Assembly (NCBI GenBank): GCA_014904985.1
Contig: MU128989.1
Span: 98,299-162,298, forward strand
Source of the DNA: Hydnum rufescens UP504
Taxonomy: Eukaryota; Basidiomycota; Agaricomycetes; Cantharellales; Hydnaceae
Reading direction: 5' to 3'
DNA length: 64,000 nucleotides
The notes below the pieces were generated by a model, which did not search any database, had not been told where the DNA came from, and saw nothing but the letters and a program-made list of their open reading frames with translations. This document shows positions 1 to 11,530 of the stretch, piece by piece (position 1 is the first letter of the stretch; the number at the start of each line of letters is the position of its first letter). The position numbers were made by a program, and so were the translations under genes.

Positions 1-322
1 CCACGTCATGAGCTGTTCCCCCTGCATCTCGTACTCGATATGTTCCCTGAGTCCTCAGCCAACCAGAACTCGTGGTGCTTCTGTGGCACTTTCAAGTAAT
101 CAGTCTCATTCCCCTAAATTGCACAGTGGGATGCATGACCGTCTGACGATCATCTTCCAGAGAACCTTCTGGGCCTTCTGGGCAACATTCTAGTTCACAT
201 GAGTGTTCCGAACATGTTTCTCATGATCCCAACCCCACTCTCGCAACCTCTCTCCTCGCTCTCATGACCTCTCCCTCCTCTCATGACTCTCACCCACTTT
301 GCACCTGATGCTGTAGACTTAT
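1..322. other. No gene recognised; CT-rich low-complexity DNA
   Basis: Short open frames here have no recognisable family. Positions 236-300 are built of CTC, TCATGA and CTCTC words that resemble the minisatellite at about 1.93-2.11 kb. No promoter or RNA gene was seen. Confidence 0.4.
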
Positions 323-399
323 TGCATCAGATATGGTAACTTACCACAAGTTTTTTGCAAAAATTGCAGTAAGTTACCATTACCACGTTTTTGATGCAT
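323..399. repeat. Imperfect hairpin
   Basis: TGGTAACTTAC at 334-344 pairs with GTAAGTTACCA at 369-379. TGCATCA near 324 pairs with TGATGCA near 393. Related words (gttacca, ggtaagttaccgtg, ttttttgcaaaat) recur at about 1825-1880, so this may be one subterminal end of a degenerate DNA element spanning 0.3-1.9 kb. No transposase lies between the two sites. Confidence 0.6.
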
Positions 400-774
400 C
401 AGGTTAGCTGTTGCATCAGCTGGGTAACCCCGGGCATTTTAATATCAGCCAATGGCTCAGTTGGGTTCTTAATGGATTTGCATCCAATCATTTCCTATTT
501 AGGATAATTTCCATACTGGGGTTGGCTAAAAATATTATATAATGATTCCTAAATGGTATCCAGTTACATAACACACTGATTCCTATTGAAAAAAGCCTAA
601 ATGCGGAATTAAATGAACTACATCCAAGAAAATTTTCCCCATCCAGCCAATGGGGGCCAGGACCAGGGGGTGGTGCCTGGGATGGATGGATGGACCCCTA
701 GGGACCCTGATACAGTGAAAAAACCAGGCCCAGGGCCACTGGTTAGTGCTGAAACAATGAGAACAGTAAAAACA

Positions 775-1330
775 GCACCGGAACCACCGGAAATTGCCGC
801 AAAATAACTGCAGGGCGAACATGTCTGAAATTTGGCACATGATTAGAGACTATTAGGACGCAAATCATATCAAAATTTCAGCCCAATCCATGCATTACTT
901 ATGGAGATATGGGCCAAACAAGTTTGGACATTAAAAATTGATTTCCTCCCCCTATAAGATAGCTAGGGACTTGAAAATTCACACAGAGCATGAGGTCATT
1001 ATGAAGAAACTATGTGCCAAAAATCAGCCCAATCCATGCACTTAAAGAGGGGGAACTGGGCAGGGAGGACCAGAACCACCGGAAGTTGCTGGAACATAAG
1101 CGCTGGGCGGACGTGTCTGAAATTTTGCACCTGTTAGGAGGCATTGGTATGCAAATCATATCAAAATTTCAGCCCAATCCATGCATTACTTATGGAGATA
1201 TGGGCCAAACAGTTTGGACATTGAAAATTGATTTACTCCCCTGCAGTCAAGATATGAACTTTAAATTTTACACAGAGTATAGTCATATAATGGACTAAAT
1301 CTATGCCAAAAATCAGCCAGATCAGTTGAG
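775..1330. repeat. Tandem duplication, unit about 293 bp, two copies
   Basis: A block starting at ~780 (gaaccaccggaa...) recurs at ~1073. Both copies contain the phrase with 'cccaatccatgcattactta' at the same offset, followed by 'tggagatatgggccaaac'. The copies differ by scattered substitutions and small indels. The block is non-coding as far as can be read. The flanks, 400-775 and 1330-1860, contain no recognisable gene. Confidence 0.75.
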
Positions 1331-1929
1331 TTGAGACATTCAACTCTTGGCAGGCAGAAAAGAGGAACAACCCCACCATAAATGTGAATCACCCCACACT
1401 GGCCCAAAATAGGTGGAATTGACCTGTAATATCATGATACAGACTATATCCAAAAATGGAATGAATTGGATGTGGGAAGTGGCTGAAATTGAGGGGAGGG
1501 GAAGGATAATCAAAAGTGAATTACACAAGATGTAGAGCGGCATGGATCTGATATCAGGCCACTAGTGTAATATGTATATGGGGGTCATATACCAAATATC
1601 AGCCTAACCAGACTCCATTTAGGCATTGCTCCACATGTAACTGGATATTATCCAAGGTTATTATGGGATATTATCTAAATGCACCCTTCCTTATTGGGCT
1701 ATCTAATTACCGCATTTAGGGATATTAATATTATAAAATATATATTATTTAACTGGAATAATAATAATAGCCTGGATGCAAAAGGTTTAATGAAACGGGG
1801 TTACTGTAGCTTGTTGCAACAAAGTTACCAGGTATTGATGCAACCCTTCCAAGGTAAGTTACCGTGTTTTTTGCAAAATATTTACAGCATGGGCTGCACT
1901 TTGGTGACAACACTTCTTGCTCTCAGGAC

Positions 1930-2112
1930 TGTCCCCCACACTCTCATGATCTCCCCTCTCACTCTCACGATCTCCCTCGTTCTCGCGATCTCCCTCATTC
2001 TCGCGATCTTGCTTGTTCTCGCGATCTCCCTCGTTCTCACGATCTCCCTCATTCTCGTGATCTCCCTTGTTCTTGTGACCTCCCCCTTCACTCTCGCGAC
2101 CTCCCCCATGAC
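1930..2112. repeat. 18-bp minisatellite (CTCGCGATCTCCCTCGTT-like)
   Basis: Roughly nine or ten imperfect copies of an 18-bp unit run through this stretch. Because 18 is a multiple of three, all six frames stay open, giving artificial repetitive peptides (six-residue units such as ENEGDR on the minus strand). The long open frames over 1860-2580 are therefore best explained by the repeat and not by coding. Confidence 0.8.
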
Positions 2113-2494
2113 ACACAATGGGACCGGCCCAGCCCTTCCATTCCCCAAACTTCGCAGTCTCACCAACCTCCCACCGCCCCGCATGCATCTCGAATGAGAT
2201 CCAAAGTAGCCGTCGATAATGATTGGAGGGCCAGAACAGTGGGCTCAAGCCATGGGCCCTCATCAGGAATGATGGGTTTGAGAGATATGGTGTGGGCTGC
2301 ACCAGAGGGTGTCAGTCTGTCAAATTTCGATGGTTCGAGCAGGGATGGGCGGCAGCATGGCCCAGATGTACGAGTCCATCAGAGACTGCCAGCCCCAATC
2401 TCATCCGGCTTGGCAGCGAGTCATTGTAAGTTTAGCTATGCACTATTAAATCATTTAGTTTACTCATCCCATTCACATAATAGCGCTGGTACGT

Positions 2495-3388
2495 ATGACA
2501 CCCTCGCCAGCCACTTTCCCGAGTCCAGCTGCAAATGCAGTGGCAGTGGACACTTGGTACGTCATCAAGGCATCACGCGTTGACTTAGGGCACTGTACAT
2601 CCGCATACTGGGTGGACAGGTTGGAGGACATCAATGCATTTGGTGTGCAAGCTTGGAAGAAGGCTAAGTGTGCTGGAGATCCAGGGAATCTTTCCCTTTT
2701 GTTCAAATCAGTGCAGGCGCGCGATACGGCCCTGAGGCAGTTCAGGGCGAAAGCTCCTCCTGGATGCAACCGACAGTACTTCGAGGGACTCACCCTCATG
2801 GATCCAGAGGCCACTTCAGCTGCTCATGTCTCGAATTTGGACTTGGGGTACATCAATCAAGCATATGCCTACAAGTCCCAATTTTTCCCTGAGATTCTTT
2901 CATTTGCGCCGCCAGCTTATTGAAAGGCTACAGCTGCCCACCACTTCTTCGATTCCGAATGGTTTCCCCCCGTACTTGCTACACCCTCCAAACAATGTCC
3001 AAGGTTATTCAATTCAGCTCGTCGGTGACCCATGAACATGGTGTCATTCTCTCTGGACTGGGCTGAGATGCAAGGGGCTATCCACCTGATCTTATCAAGC
3101 AACTTGCATTATCATCGCCTACTCACTTTGATGCGTGCTCAAGTCTATGCCAGGGGCAAGAAGGATATCAGGGTTAATATATGGCCTACAGATGGTCCGT
3201 ATGATGAAATCCTCCATATTCTCGCACGCTTGGCACACGATGTGTATGGTTCAAGTGTTACTCAACCATTGCTCGATGAGACCTTTGGGTATGTCTCTCA
3301 CTTATGGGCGATAAAAATGGAGTTGGCATTAGATCGCCCTCGATTCAAAAAACACCCTAACGACGTGTATGATCAAGAGAAGTTTTGA
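2495..3388 (+). pseudogene. Unrecognised coding region, apparently frameshifted
   Basis: I do not recognise this family. A 142-codon frame (2495-2923) has normal-looking composition, with segments such as WVDRLEDINAFGVQAWKKA. A second 118-codon frame (3032-3388), containing ILHILARLAHDVYGSS, follows in another phase. The DNA between them (2923-3031) keeps open-frame character in a third phase. This could be one gene with a frameshift or an unmodelled intron (for example a GT near 3003), or two fragments. No signal peptide, membrane segment or catalytic motif stands out. It lies between low-complexity repeats and another unrecognised gene, so an origin in a mobile element is possible but not shown. 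Confidence 0.4.
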
Positions 3389-3752
3389 ATACTTCTATAC
3401 GCTATCTATACATGGTTGTACTGTACTGCATTGTAGTGTAAATCGTATTTTGTTTGTGTTCGTATTTCCCGGGAATATCCGGTCCCAGGAGTAAACACGA
3501 TACATTGTTCTCACTGTCCCCCTCTGCATGGACATAGACTTCTTCAGCTTTCCGCACGCAGCATTGCACTCTATATTCCGCCTCGGCGTGGATTTCGGGT
3601 GACGCGCAAAACCACAACTACGCTGTTCAGTGTTCCTTTCCACCTAGAGTGGAGGGTATCTGAGCGCAAGTTCTTAGTGTCTCCTCTTGCTCTCACACCT
3701 CGGCGCGTGTTGCAAGTGGTGATTTTTATCTCTGGCAGCAGTCTTCTCCAGT

Positions 3753-6342
3753 ATGGCTGGTATGAAATCAAAGATTCAGACTGCAAGGAAGCACACTCCG
3801 CGGCCACGACATGCAGCAGTCGCCACACCCATGAGCTCCAGTAATGGAAGCAATGGCGGCAATGATCTGGATAGTGTGCCGGCATCTAAGAGGTCCTTGC
3901 GACGTGCTAGCACCACAAAGCTCAGTACGACCTCAAATTCAGCCACGAAGGAGAAACCCCTTCAGACCACCAGCCAGCCTAGTGGGAGCCATGCCACCAG
4001 CCCTCACCCCTCCAGAACGTCCTCAACTAGACTTGTGGTCGAGATCCCATCACGGAAGGTGTTAACCGCACCCTACACCTTGAATAAAATATCCAACAAG
4101 CCTACTCGCGCGTCGTCTCCATTCGGATATTTATCAGCGTCTTCGTCGGCATGCACACCAGTTGCTGATTTCAGACTCTAATGATGAAGATTTTGGAACA
4201 CCATTTGAACACGAGTTAGAGGATGGTCAAGCTAGTGTGACACAGGGAGATGATGGACTCGATGCTACTGGGGATTCTTTCCTTGACTCTATCAATGCCA
4301 GTAGTGTGCCTGCATATCATGGCCCAAAAAGTTGCGATACCGACGTGAGAAATCAGCGTGAGGTCTCACCCCCTGGTCTCTTGGACATCCAATCCCCTCC
4401 GTATTATAATCACGTTATTCCCAATCATGGCAACACCCCCATTCACAGTCCCCGTCCTGATTCCCCTGACACGCCCATTTTGGATATCACGGATGGGACC
4501 CATGACGACTTTTTGTTGAGCGATGGTGATAGTGATAATGCTGTGCCTCTGAAAGTGAGGGGCAATGCCAAGCCCCGTTCTAAGGCAGTTGTGTCCCCCC
4601 AACCTGTCTCCCACTTGTCGGAAGAGCCAAGTTCGGATGAAGATGATGAGGATCTCAAAGGAGGGCCGTTTACCACCCCGGAGGTAGAAAAGATTAAGGC
4701 TGAATACGCAGCGTTTGACAAGCGAATTGCGGGACTGGCGAGGGAAATGGGTCGTAGTGTTAATTCGATTCAAAAGATTGGTGGGCGGGTGTCACGAGTA
4801 GTTCATCCACGTAAAACTATTGCCTGGAACGTGTTCCAATCCAGCTATCCTACCAACCCTGACAAGTCAGTGAGCCAATCTGATTATACCAAAAATACAG
4901 TTCGCCCTGCCTATGATGAGCTCGTTAAGAAGTACGGAGGAGAGAAGTCTGAGGATTGGGCAGCAGAATCAGCTCGCCTGGTTAAGGAGTACACAGAGAC
5001 TAGGGCGGCGATAAGTGCAGACATCGCAAAGCATGGGGGGGAAGTTGCGAAAATCATCGCTAGCCACAAGAGGGCATGGCAAAAGGATTTCAGGGCCTTG
5101 GCAAGCTTTGGGGTGCATTGCGAGTTGACAGTGCTTGCAGATAATGCCTGCTCTCCCGCTGCTCATGCTCAGAATGGGCAGCTATTTGGGACTGCAGAGA
5201 TGGAATCATACTACAAGTCCAGGCGTGACTTCAAGTCTCACGTTGGGGACGTATACACATTTATATTGTCTGCCAAGGTGGGGGTTAGGAAGGCAGAGGA
5301 GCATAAAGCTCAGACTTTGCGACGTGAGTGAGAAGAGGCTTCAAGACCCCAATAGGCAAAAGGGAAGGTTTCGAAAATGCTGATTCAGCTATTTGGTAAG
5401 TTTGCTCAATGCATAGCTTCTTGACAGTTCCTATGCTAATCCTGCTTGAGTAGAGCCATTCATTTGTTGGACCACATTCCCTTGGCCGAAATTGCCCCAA
5501 AAACTCTCTCACACAACTTGGTGATCGATGGAGTACTGCCATTGTCTTGCTTCCGGCTTTTCGGTTCACTCTCGATTTGATCACTACAGTTCAGCGAGAT
5601 CCAAGCCATGTATAATGCTCTAGAGAATGGGCAGCTCAAAGTATCGGAGTGTACCCATGAGGAATCAAACTCCGGGGAGACGCCCTCATTACGATAGTGG
5701 TGCCAAGTGCTAATGACGGTAGCGAGTGCATTGGAAATGATTTGGGCCAAGAAGAAGCTGGATTCGAAGAGGGCAGCTGAGCAGGCAGTTGTGAGGGCTC
5801 AGGCAGTGGATACGATGATTGATGGAGGGGATTCTGGAGGGGATTCTGATGGGCATCATGGGAATGGGCATCCGGTCAGGAACCCAAGTCACACTGTCAT
5901 GGTGAACTCAGACAGGATTGTGACCCAAGGACTGGGGAAGAGGCCGCAGAAGGGTGGGGATGATTTTAATCAGCCGCGCAAGACGAAGCGTCTGCAAGTC
6001 AAGTCTGCGGAGATCATTGATGACTTGGATGAAACCCCAACTGCTGGACCGTCCCACCTCCATGTGCAAGCTATGAGTTCTCATCGTAATGATGTGCAAC
6101 AGCATTCCGCATTCTCAAGTGACAGTGAGGCTACTGTTGGGATTCCCCTTCAGCATACCACTGGGGTCCCAATTGTGCCAACGTTCAATCCGCATGATCC
6201 ATTTTCTATGATGGATGATGTGCCGATTCCAAATAGGGACATGAGTTTCCCTTTACTTGATCCTTCGTTATTTCAAGGCCCCGAGTTTGAAGCACTTGTA
6301 GCACAATACCAAAGTAGATATGAAGTAGACAGATTTTATTAA
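3753..6342 (+). CDS. Unrecognised multi-exon gene, Ser/Asp-rich nuclear-type protein
   Basis: Exon 1 is 3753-4058. A GT-AG intron at 4059-4161 (103 nt, phase 0) joins ...EIPSRK to LLISDSNDEDFG, and the long second exon stays open to 5331. The N-terminus is Ser/Thr/Lys-rich, followed by an acidic stretch (SSDEDDEDLKGG). A conserved-looking block then reads RKTIAWNVFQSSYP ... AYDELVKKYGG. Its AWNxF/Y pattern is vaguely HMG-box-like; I would not assign the family. The frame stops at 5329-5331, directly over a consensus donor GTGAGT, so translation may continue through further exons (5450-5690) into the 5707-6342 frame, whose QPRKTKRLQ segment could be a nuclear localisation signal. The 3' structure is uncertain and may include frameshifts. 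3389-3752 holds no gene that I can see. Confidence 0.5.
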
Positions 6343-6612
6343 TGGTTTCTTAATGTGTTTGTACTGTGGCCTTAATGGAAGGTTGTTTTATTTAAGAATT
6401 CTAAGTTGTTCCTTCAAGGCAGAATGGAAAGACTCGCAATAGTGGTCTTCAATTGAGTCTGCTCAAGTCCTGAGTGCTAAGTCCTAATTCGGGTCAATTT
6501 CGGCCAACTTTCAGCCCGAAGCTCAAGTGAGAGATTTCAATGGGGCAGACCGATTCAGCCGAAATAGTGATGGGACCTACTTAGGTACCATTATCTGCCC
6601 TGGAAGTGGTAC
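6343..6612. other. Intergenic, no gene recognised
   Basis: This is AT-moderate sequence. A short partly palindromic motif (ttaggtaccattatct ... agtggtacctaactagg, about 6580-6625) lies just before the next coding remnant. Confidence 0.4.
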
Positions 6613-7276
6613 CTAACTAGGTAGGCTTAGATGACTGACCAAGGTGCCCCATCGCTGTCGCACACCATGCGCGACACTCGCCTGTGACTTCGCCACAGCC
6701 AAACCCCACTCCAACTCCTGCACCCTCACCTCCTCCAGCTCCACCACTGTGGACACCTCCGCAGTTGCCCACCGCATGAGAACCGTGCATTGCGCCAACT
6801 CGGGCGTCGGGTCATCGGCCCATGTCTCCTCCATATGCTTCAGGAGCGCCTCAACCTGCTGGATCAAGTTGCCCGCAGACAACCCAGGTGCAACCCCAGG
6901 CGCCCCCCCAGGCACCTCCTCCTCAGCCTCACCCCCATCCGCATGAGAGGGCAAACCCTTCAACTCAGGCAACGCAATGCGTCATCACCTGGAGGACCGC
7001 GATGGCTCCTCGTCGCCCTCAGTGCCCCGCTTCAAGTGCCAATGGTTCACCGGCACAAGGGAACACTTCTTGTTCCGCTTGGTGCACGCTTGACAGCAGA
7101 ACCGAGGACCAGACACACACAGAGGCTCCTCCCCCTTCTTGCCACCTGTCACCCACCAAGCATGAACAGACATGCACCAATCACACTAAAAAACCCATGT
7201 CAGCAACATCACAACTTCAAATTTTTTTTACTCACCATCAACAACCCCTCATCCTCACTCGAAACCAAAGGCGCAT
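6613..7276 (-). pseudogene. Downstream half of a gene split by an LTR element
   Basis: Read on the minus strand from 7276, the frame APLVSSEDEGLLM leads into a clean donor (GTGAGT). It is followed by a Cys-rich segment (CCQACTKRNKKC, about 7090-7060) and a long helical frame at 6972-6613 (EALLKHMEETWADDP, VVELEEVRVQELEWG). CxxC segments plus long helices recall gag-like or domesticated retroelement proteins of Agaricomycetes, but I do not recognise a named family. Its upstream half lies at 10529-10946, on the far side of the element inserted at 7277-10528. The gene is dead because of the insertion and a probable frameshift upstream. Confidence 0.55.
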
Positions 7277-8644
7277 TGTTGGAGGGACAAATCCCTACTA
7301 CGTACAAACCCTATCCGAGGACGATCTTTCAAACAAATGAACCATTTTCTATGTCAATCCGGACATCAATTCCCATGTCATCATTCATTTGAGAACAAGC
7401 CCAGATGCCATATGTCTAGAATCCACGAATCTGCGTCATTCCCTTACCTATACATGAGCTAATTTATTGTTCATCTGCGGCACTTCAACAGGCCACCCCA
7501 AATTCCACTTTTTTCTGCCGTACCTCAATGTGGCAATAGCAATTCAACTTGCTTGCTTTGTTTAATCTTCAATCAATCCCACGCTTCCTGTTGCTTCAAG
7601 GGCGCCTCTAACGAATTGTGATTATGTAACACAACAGATTACACACCCGGGCCTTGATTCCGACTTGCGGACCTGTCACATGATAAATAGGGGCTAATGC
7701 GGTGCTCTCAAGGAGTAAACGCGGAATATCTCCCTCAGTTTTGATCGGATCAACTCGAAAAGATAGCGCCCAGAAAGCTACAATTTACACCTTTCATAAA
7801 ATACCAAACACGAGCTGAACGAATCAAAACTGCACCTTCCAGGTCGATCTTACTATGTGTTTCATATATCCCTTCAGTATTTTTCGATTTTCTCAGTCAG
7901 TTTTAATCCAATTCGTTCGGGACAAGCACGCCTAGAAATCTGTCGACAGTCCGCATCCAATGGTACCAAGGGCAAAACGAGCGGATTAAAACTCGGCTCT
8001 CTACAATTTAACTCCCCCATGTCTCATTCCATTATTGCCTCCGCTTTTTTGATTATTAATGGCAATTATTCTCTGCCCCTCTTATATCCGACGAATAGTA
8101 CATCTAGGACGACCAGTTCCACCATTCCCCAAGGGATTCTGTGCAGTAGGAGAGGAGAATAGCTTGGTTAAGCCATATTCCCCTATTCTGACTTGATTTT
8201 TTCTGAATATCTCCTTCAATTTTGAAGCTTTTGACTTGATTTCTTTTTCATCATTTTCGCCTTAACTCCACCTTTCTGCCGGTTACCATAGCATTTTTCT
8301 GTGATGTATATTAAGTGCAGGAGATGCGAATTTCTATAGTTTTTCCCCCTCCCCAGTTTTGAGGCACTGATGTATTGCCACTGATTTCTTGGGTGAATTC
8401 CACCAAGACTACTGCACTTTGTCTAGGCCTCAAGAGGAGAGCCTTAGGGTGTGGTTTTGTTTCCCATATTCATTCTTTATTCTATTGCTTGAGCAGGTGT
8501 TGCTTACAGCACTAGATTCCTATCACCAAAAGACCTTCATTCCTTCAAGCCTCAACATTCAGATTGATCCCGTGGTCCCCTCTTTTCGTTCTCGATTCCA
8601 TATCGTGGACTGTGGCTGGATTCCTCCCTTCGTTTCCGCTTACG
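7277..8644 (+). repeat. 5' long terminal repeat
   Basis: About 1.37 kb, running from TGTTGG to ...TTCCGCTTACG. It is similar along its whole length to 19514-20845, and its last ~620 bp (8018-8640) match 9900-10525 closely. The final A of the TTACA terminus is G here. Confidence 0.7.
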
Positions 8645-8975
8645 ACCGTGACTACAGGGAAAACCAAGACTATTCCAGAGATAGCAATATCATTCCCTAC
8701 ACATCCCAAGTAATTCTGTCTCACAGAGAGGCCATAAAAATCATAAATCCTCTTAAGCCTAAAAAATACGTGATTCTGACAATATCCACCAACATTGCCT
8801 GTTACGGAGTGCAATTCAACTTTTCTGGGTATTTTTTGCCAACAGATCCTAGATACACTCTGACCACCTTGACAATGAATTTGGACACCAAAAGAGGAGA
8901 AAATATGAGGGATTAGGAGGAAAGGCAATTACTAGGTAATGCAACGTGACTGGTAACAAACAGTATAGGTTCCTC

Positions 8976-9083
8976 AGAATGTCTGTGTGTAGGGTTGACC
9001 CAAGTTTGGGACCGTTGACGGTCATTTGACTTAAAGACACTCAAATGTCCCACAACTGGGTCAACCCTACCACAAGACATTCT
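8976..9083. repeat. Long-stem hairpin inside the LTR element
   Basis: AGAATGTCTGTGTGTAGGGT... (8976-9010) pairs with its near-complement at 9048-9083 (…AACCCTACCACAAGACATTCT). The stem is about 35 bp with a few mismatches and the loop is about 37 nt. It does not belong to the LTR homology, so it may be a small nested inverted-repeat element. Confidence 0.7.
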
Positions 9084-9470
9084 GGAAATATAAGGTCAGG
9101 CTTTCAACAAATCCCCCTGGGGCCCCACCCCCATTTCTGCTTTTTTACTTATGTAATTAGATTAGGTAATTACAGATATTAGTAGCTTCAGGTAAGGCTT
9201 TCCAAATATGAATGTAATTATGTAATTTACTTATTCAGAATTGATAGGACATAAAATGTTATGTAAATATTTCCATATATAATTGATTAAGTAATCAAAT
9301 ATTATGTAAGTATCTCTAAAATATGGAATGATTGGTATCATATTAAAGATGTATGTGCCAAATGGGAATTAATAGGTAAGTCAAATATTATTAATGATTG
9401 CTAAATAATGGAAGTTGAATTAGGTTTACATCTCAAATATCAGAATATCATGAGTAAATTTATAATCAAA

Positions 9471-9486
9471 CCCTAACCCTAACCCT
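9471..9486. repeat. Short telomere-like tract (CCCTAA)n
   Basis: About 2.7 copies of CCCTAA, the fungal telomere unit, inside the LTR element. A similarly short tract sits at about 58099-58112. Both are too short to show a telomere or a healed break. Confidence 0.6.
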
Positions 9487-9834
9487 GGGGCATGGGGTAG
9501 ACGCTTCCAACCCACTCAGACAATCCAACCCAAAACCCACCAACCTAACCACCAACTTCCACCCCCAACCCGTCCAACCGCCACCGATTATTACTGATAT
9601 TGGCAATAGGTGCACTTGTGGGTCTTGTGTGTAATGCTATGGTAATGGCATTGCGAAGCTCATGGGTAAACTGCTATCCTAAAGCCCTGGCTTAGCATCA
9701 TTTCTACATGAACTTCGTGGAGAAATCTTACAGCCAGTTTGATTGAGTGTTGAGTACATCTTCCTTTGTATTCCGCAACCAAAAAAAGCAAGCCACCATG
9801 GAAAGGCAAGCACAGCAACCACACCCGCTGCTGC

Positions 9835-10528
9835 AGGGTGCGCATCGAACAGTACCAAGGGAAAAACGAGCGGATAAGAACTCGGCGTTCTGTAATTTAA
9901 TCTCCCCATGGCTCATTTCACTTTTACCTCCGCTTTTCTGATTACTAAAGGCAATTATGGTTCCGGCATCCTATGTCCGATGGAGGGTACATCTAGGGCG
10001 ACCAGTTCCACCATTCCCCAAGGATTCTGTGCAGTAGGAGAGGAGGAATAGCTTGGTTAAGCCATATTCCCCTATTCTGACTTGATTTTGGAATATCTCC
10101 TTCAATTTTGAAGCTTTTGACTTGATTTCTTTTTCATCATTTTCGCCTTAACTCCACCTTTCTGCCGGTTACCATAGCATTTTTCTGTGATGTATATTAA
10201 GTGCAGGAGATGCGAATTTCTATAGTTTTTCCCCCTCCCCAGTTTTGAGGCACTGATGTATTGCCACTGATTTCTTGGGTGAATTCCACCAAGACTACTG
10301 CACTTTGTCTAGGCCTCAAGAGGAGAGCCTTAGGTGTGGTTTTGTTTCCCATATTCATTCTTTATTCTATTGCTTGAGCAGGTGTTGCTTACAGCACTAG
10401 ATTCCTATCACCAAAGACCTTCATTCCTTCAAGCCTCAACATTCAGATTGATCCCGTGGTCCCCTCTTTTCGTTCTCGATTCCATATCGTGGACTGTGGC
10501 TGGATTCCTCCTTCGTTTCCCACTTACA
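9835..10528 (+). repeat. 3' LTR, 5'-truncated
   Basis: Homology to the 5' LTR begins near 9835 (the 'gtaccaagggaaaaacgagcgg' region) and runs to TTACA at 10528. The first ~650 bp of the LTR are missing. The preceding 8645-9834 has no recognisable coding content. Confidence 0.65.
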
Positions 10529-10946
10529 GCATCTTTTGAGGCACCCCTTGGCACCTCTGCCATGGCTGCATGCTGAGCAGCAGCCTCAGCATCATGCTGC
10601 ACCTCAGCATCAAGACAATGTGCCTCCTCTAATGCATGCACTGCTGCCTCCTCCTGGGCACATCGAACGCCCACATCGTTCTTGATCTGCTCAACATGCA
10701 GACACCAACCCACAGGCTCCAACCCCATCTCAGGCACAAGGGGCGAAACCTCAGGCAGCTGACCTTGCAGTTGCACCTGCTGCTTTACCACAAATCAACG
10801 CAACTTACAGAAAACAGGAAAAGTTCTCATCACTTACCTCCCACTTCACCAACTTGACCTTCACAGTTGCAACTGCCTCCTCGGTCTGAAGAATCTCCAT
10901 TGCTGCCTTTGTCTTGACCAAAGAAAGAATGGCTTCGTCGGCCATG
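10529..10946 (-). pseudogene. Upstream half of the gene split by the LTR element
   Basis: ATG at 10946-10944 (MADEAILS...). The next codons read as a helical frame only if one A in the run near 10920 is ignored, so there is probably a 1-nt frameshift. A donor GTAAGT follows at 10837. The second exon, from ~10785 (QVQLQGQLPEV...), is Glu/Ala/His-rich and helical down to 10529, where the LTR element interrupts it. See 6613-7276 for the continuation. The product is not recognised. Confidence 0.5.
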
Positions 10947-11004
10947 TTGATGATGATGGTACAGAATCAGAAGTGAGCATGCACACTTCAAGGGCTTCAT
11001 GCTC

Positions 11005-11020
11005 AAAGGGGGGGGGGGGG
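11005..11020 (+). repeat. Polypurine/G tract next to an LTR start
   Basis: AAA followed by 13 G, then TAC and TGTTATGAG. A polypurine tract directly before an LTR is the usual plus-strand priming site of LTR retroelements. Confidence 0.6.
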
Positions 11021-11023
11021 TAC

Positions 11024-11530
11024 TGTTATGAGTTGTACTCATAACCTCGCTTATGTACGAATAACCAAGCCAATCATGCCATCATGTGACCTTCCCCTTG
11101 CCACCATTGTGCCTTCCTCTTTCAGCATTTCCTATTATATACATCCTTCCTTTATTCAACACCCCTTTATCCATAAACCCTTTTGATCTCTAATAGTATA
11201 AGTAGTTACTTGATGTACACTTGCTCCTTAGAAGATCGAGAATATATTGTCAACCGATTGAATTCCCCTCTCACGATCTCAGTTATCGCTCATGACTCTC
11301 ATCTTAAAACCTTCGCTTATTAAGTCTCAAGAAGCCGGTCTTCCTCATACATACTCGTCTCTCATGACTTACATAATCCCCACTTCATGACTCCCTCGTC
11401 AATCGCCTTAAGGGCATTTCCTTGTATTCAACTCGATTATGTCATTGTATCTTTTGCCTTGAGTACAACCCTTAACATTTCACCCGCCTCTCCCACCCTC
11501 ATTACTTGTCTCATATCATCTATTAAATTG
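11024..11530 (+). mobile_element. Probable solo or orphan LTR
   Basis: It begins TGTTATGAGTTGTACTCATAAC, an inverted-repeat LTR head of a type I associate with Ty3/gypsy LTRs. It contains 'gagaatatattgtcaaccga' near 11240-11260, which looks like an LTR 3' region. The 3' limit is uncertain (about 11450-11530). No matching 5' LTR or pol gene lies to the left, so this is the remnant 3' end of a deleted element. Confidence 0.5.

Larger units (their letters stand above)
7277..10528 (+). mobile_element. Rearranged LTR element inserted in a minus-strand gene
   Basis: The element starts TGTTGGAGGG and ends CTTACA (TG...CA). It is flanked by a 4-bp direct repeat GCAT (7273-7276 and 10529-10532). Removing the element plus one GCAT rejoins one open reading frame across the site (…GASKDAPLVSSEDEG… on the minus strand), which supports the boundaries. 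The element is only 3.25 kb: a full-length 5' LTR, about 1.2 kb of internal sequence without recognisable gag/pol, and a 5'-truncated 3' LTR. It is therefore a defective, internally rearranged copy. The LTR start resembles those of Ty3/gypsy elements in basidiomycetes (from memory); no reverse transcriptase is present to confirm the superfamily. Confidence 0.75.

Noticed and set aside
1859..2583. Repetitive proteins on both strands around the CTCGCGATCTCC tract
   Set aside because: All frames stay open because the minisatellite unit is 18 bp; there is no conserved domain or gene structure.
9471..9486. Telomere or healed chromosome end
   Set aside because: Fewer than three CCCTAA units, inside an LTR element; the same is true at about 58.1 kb.
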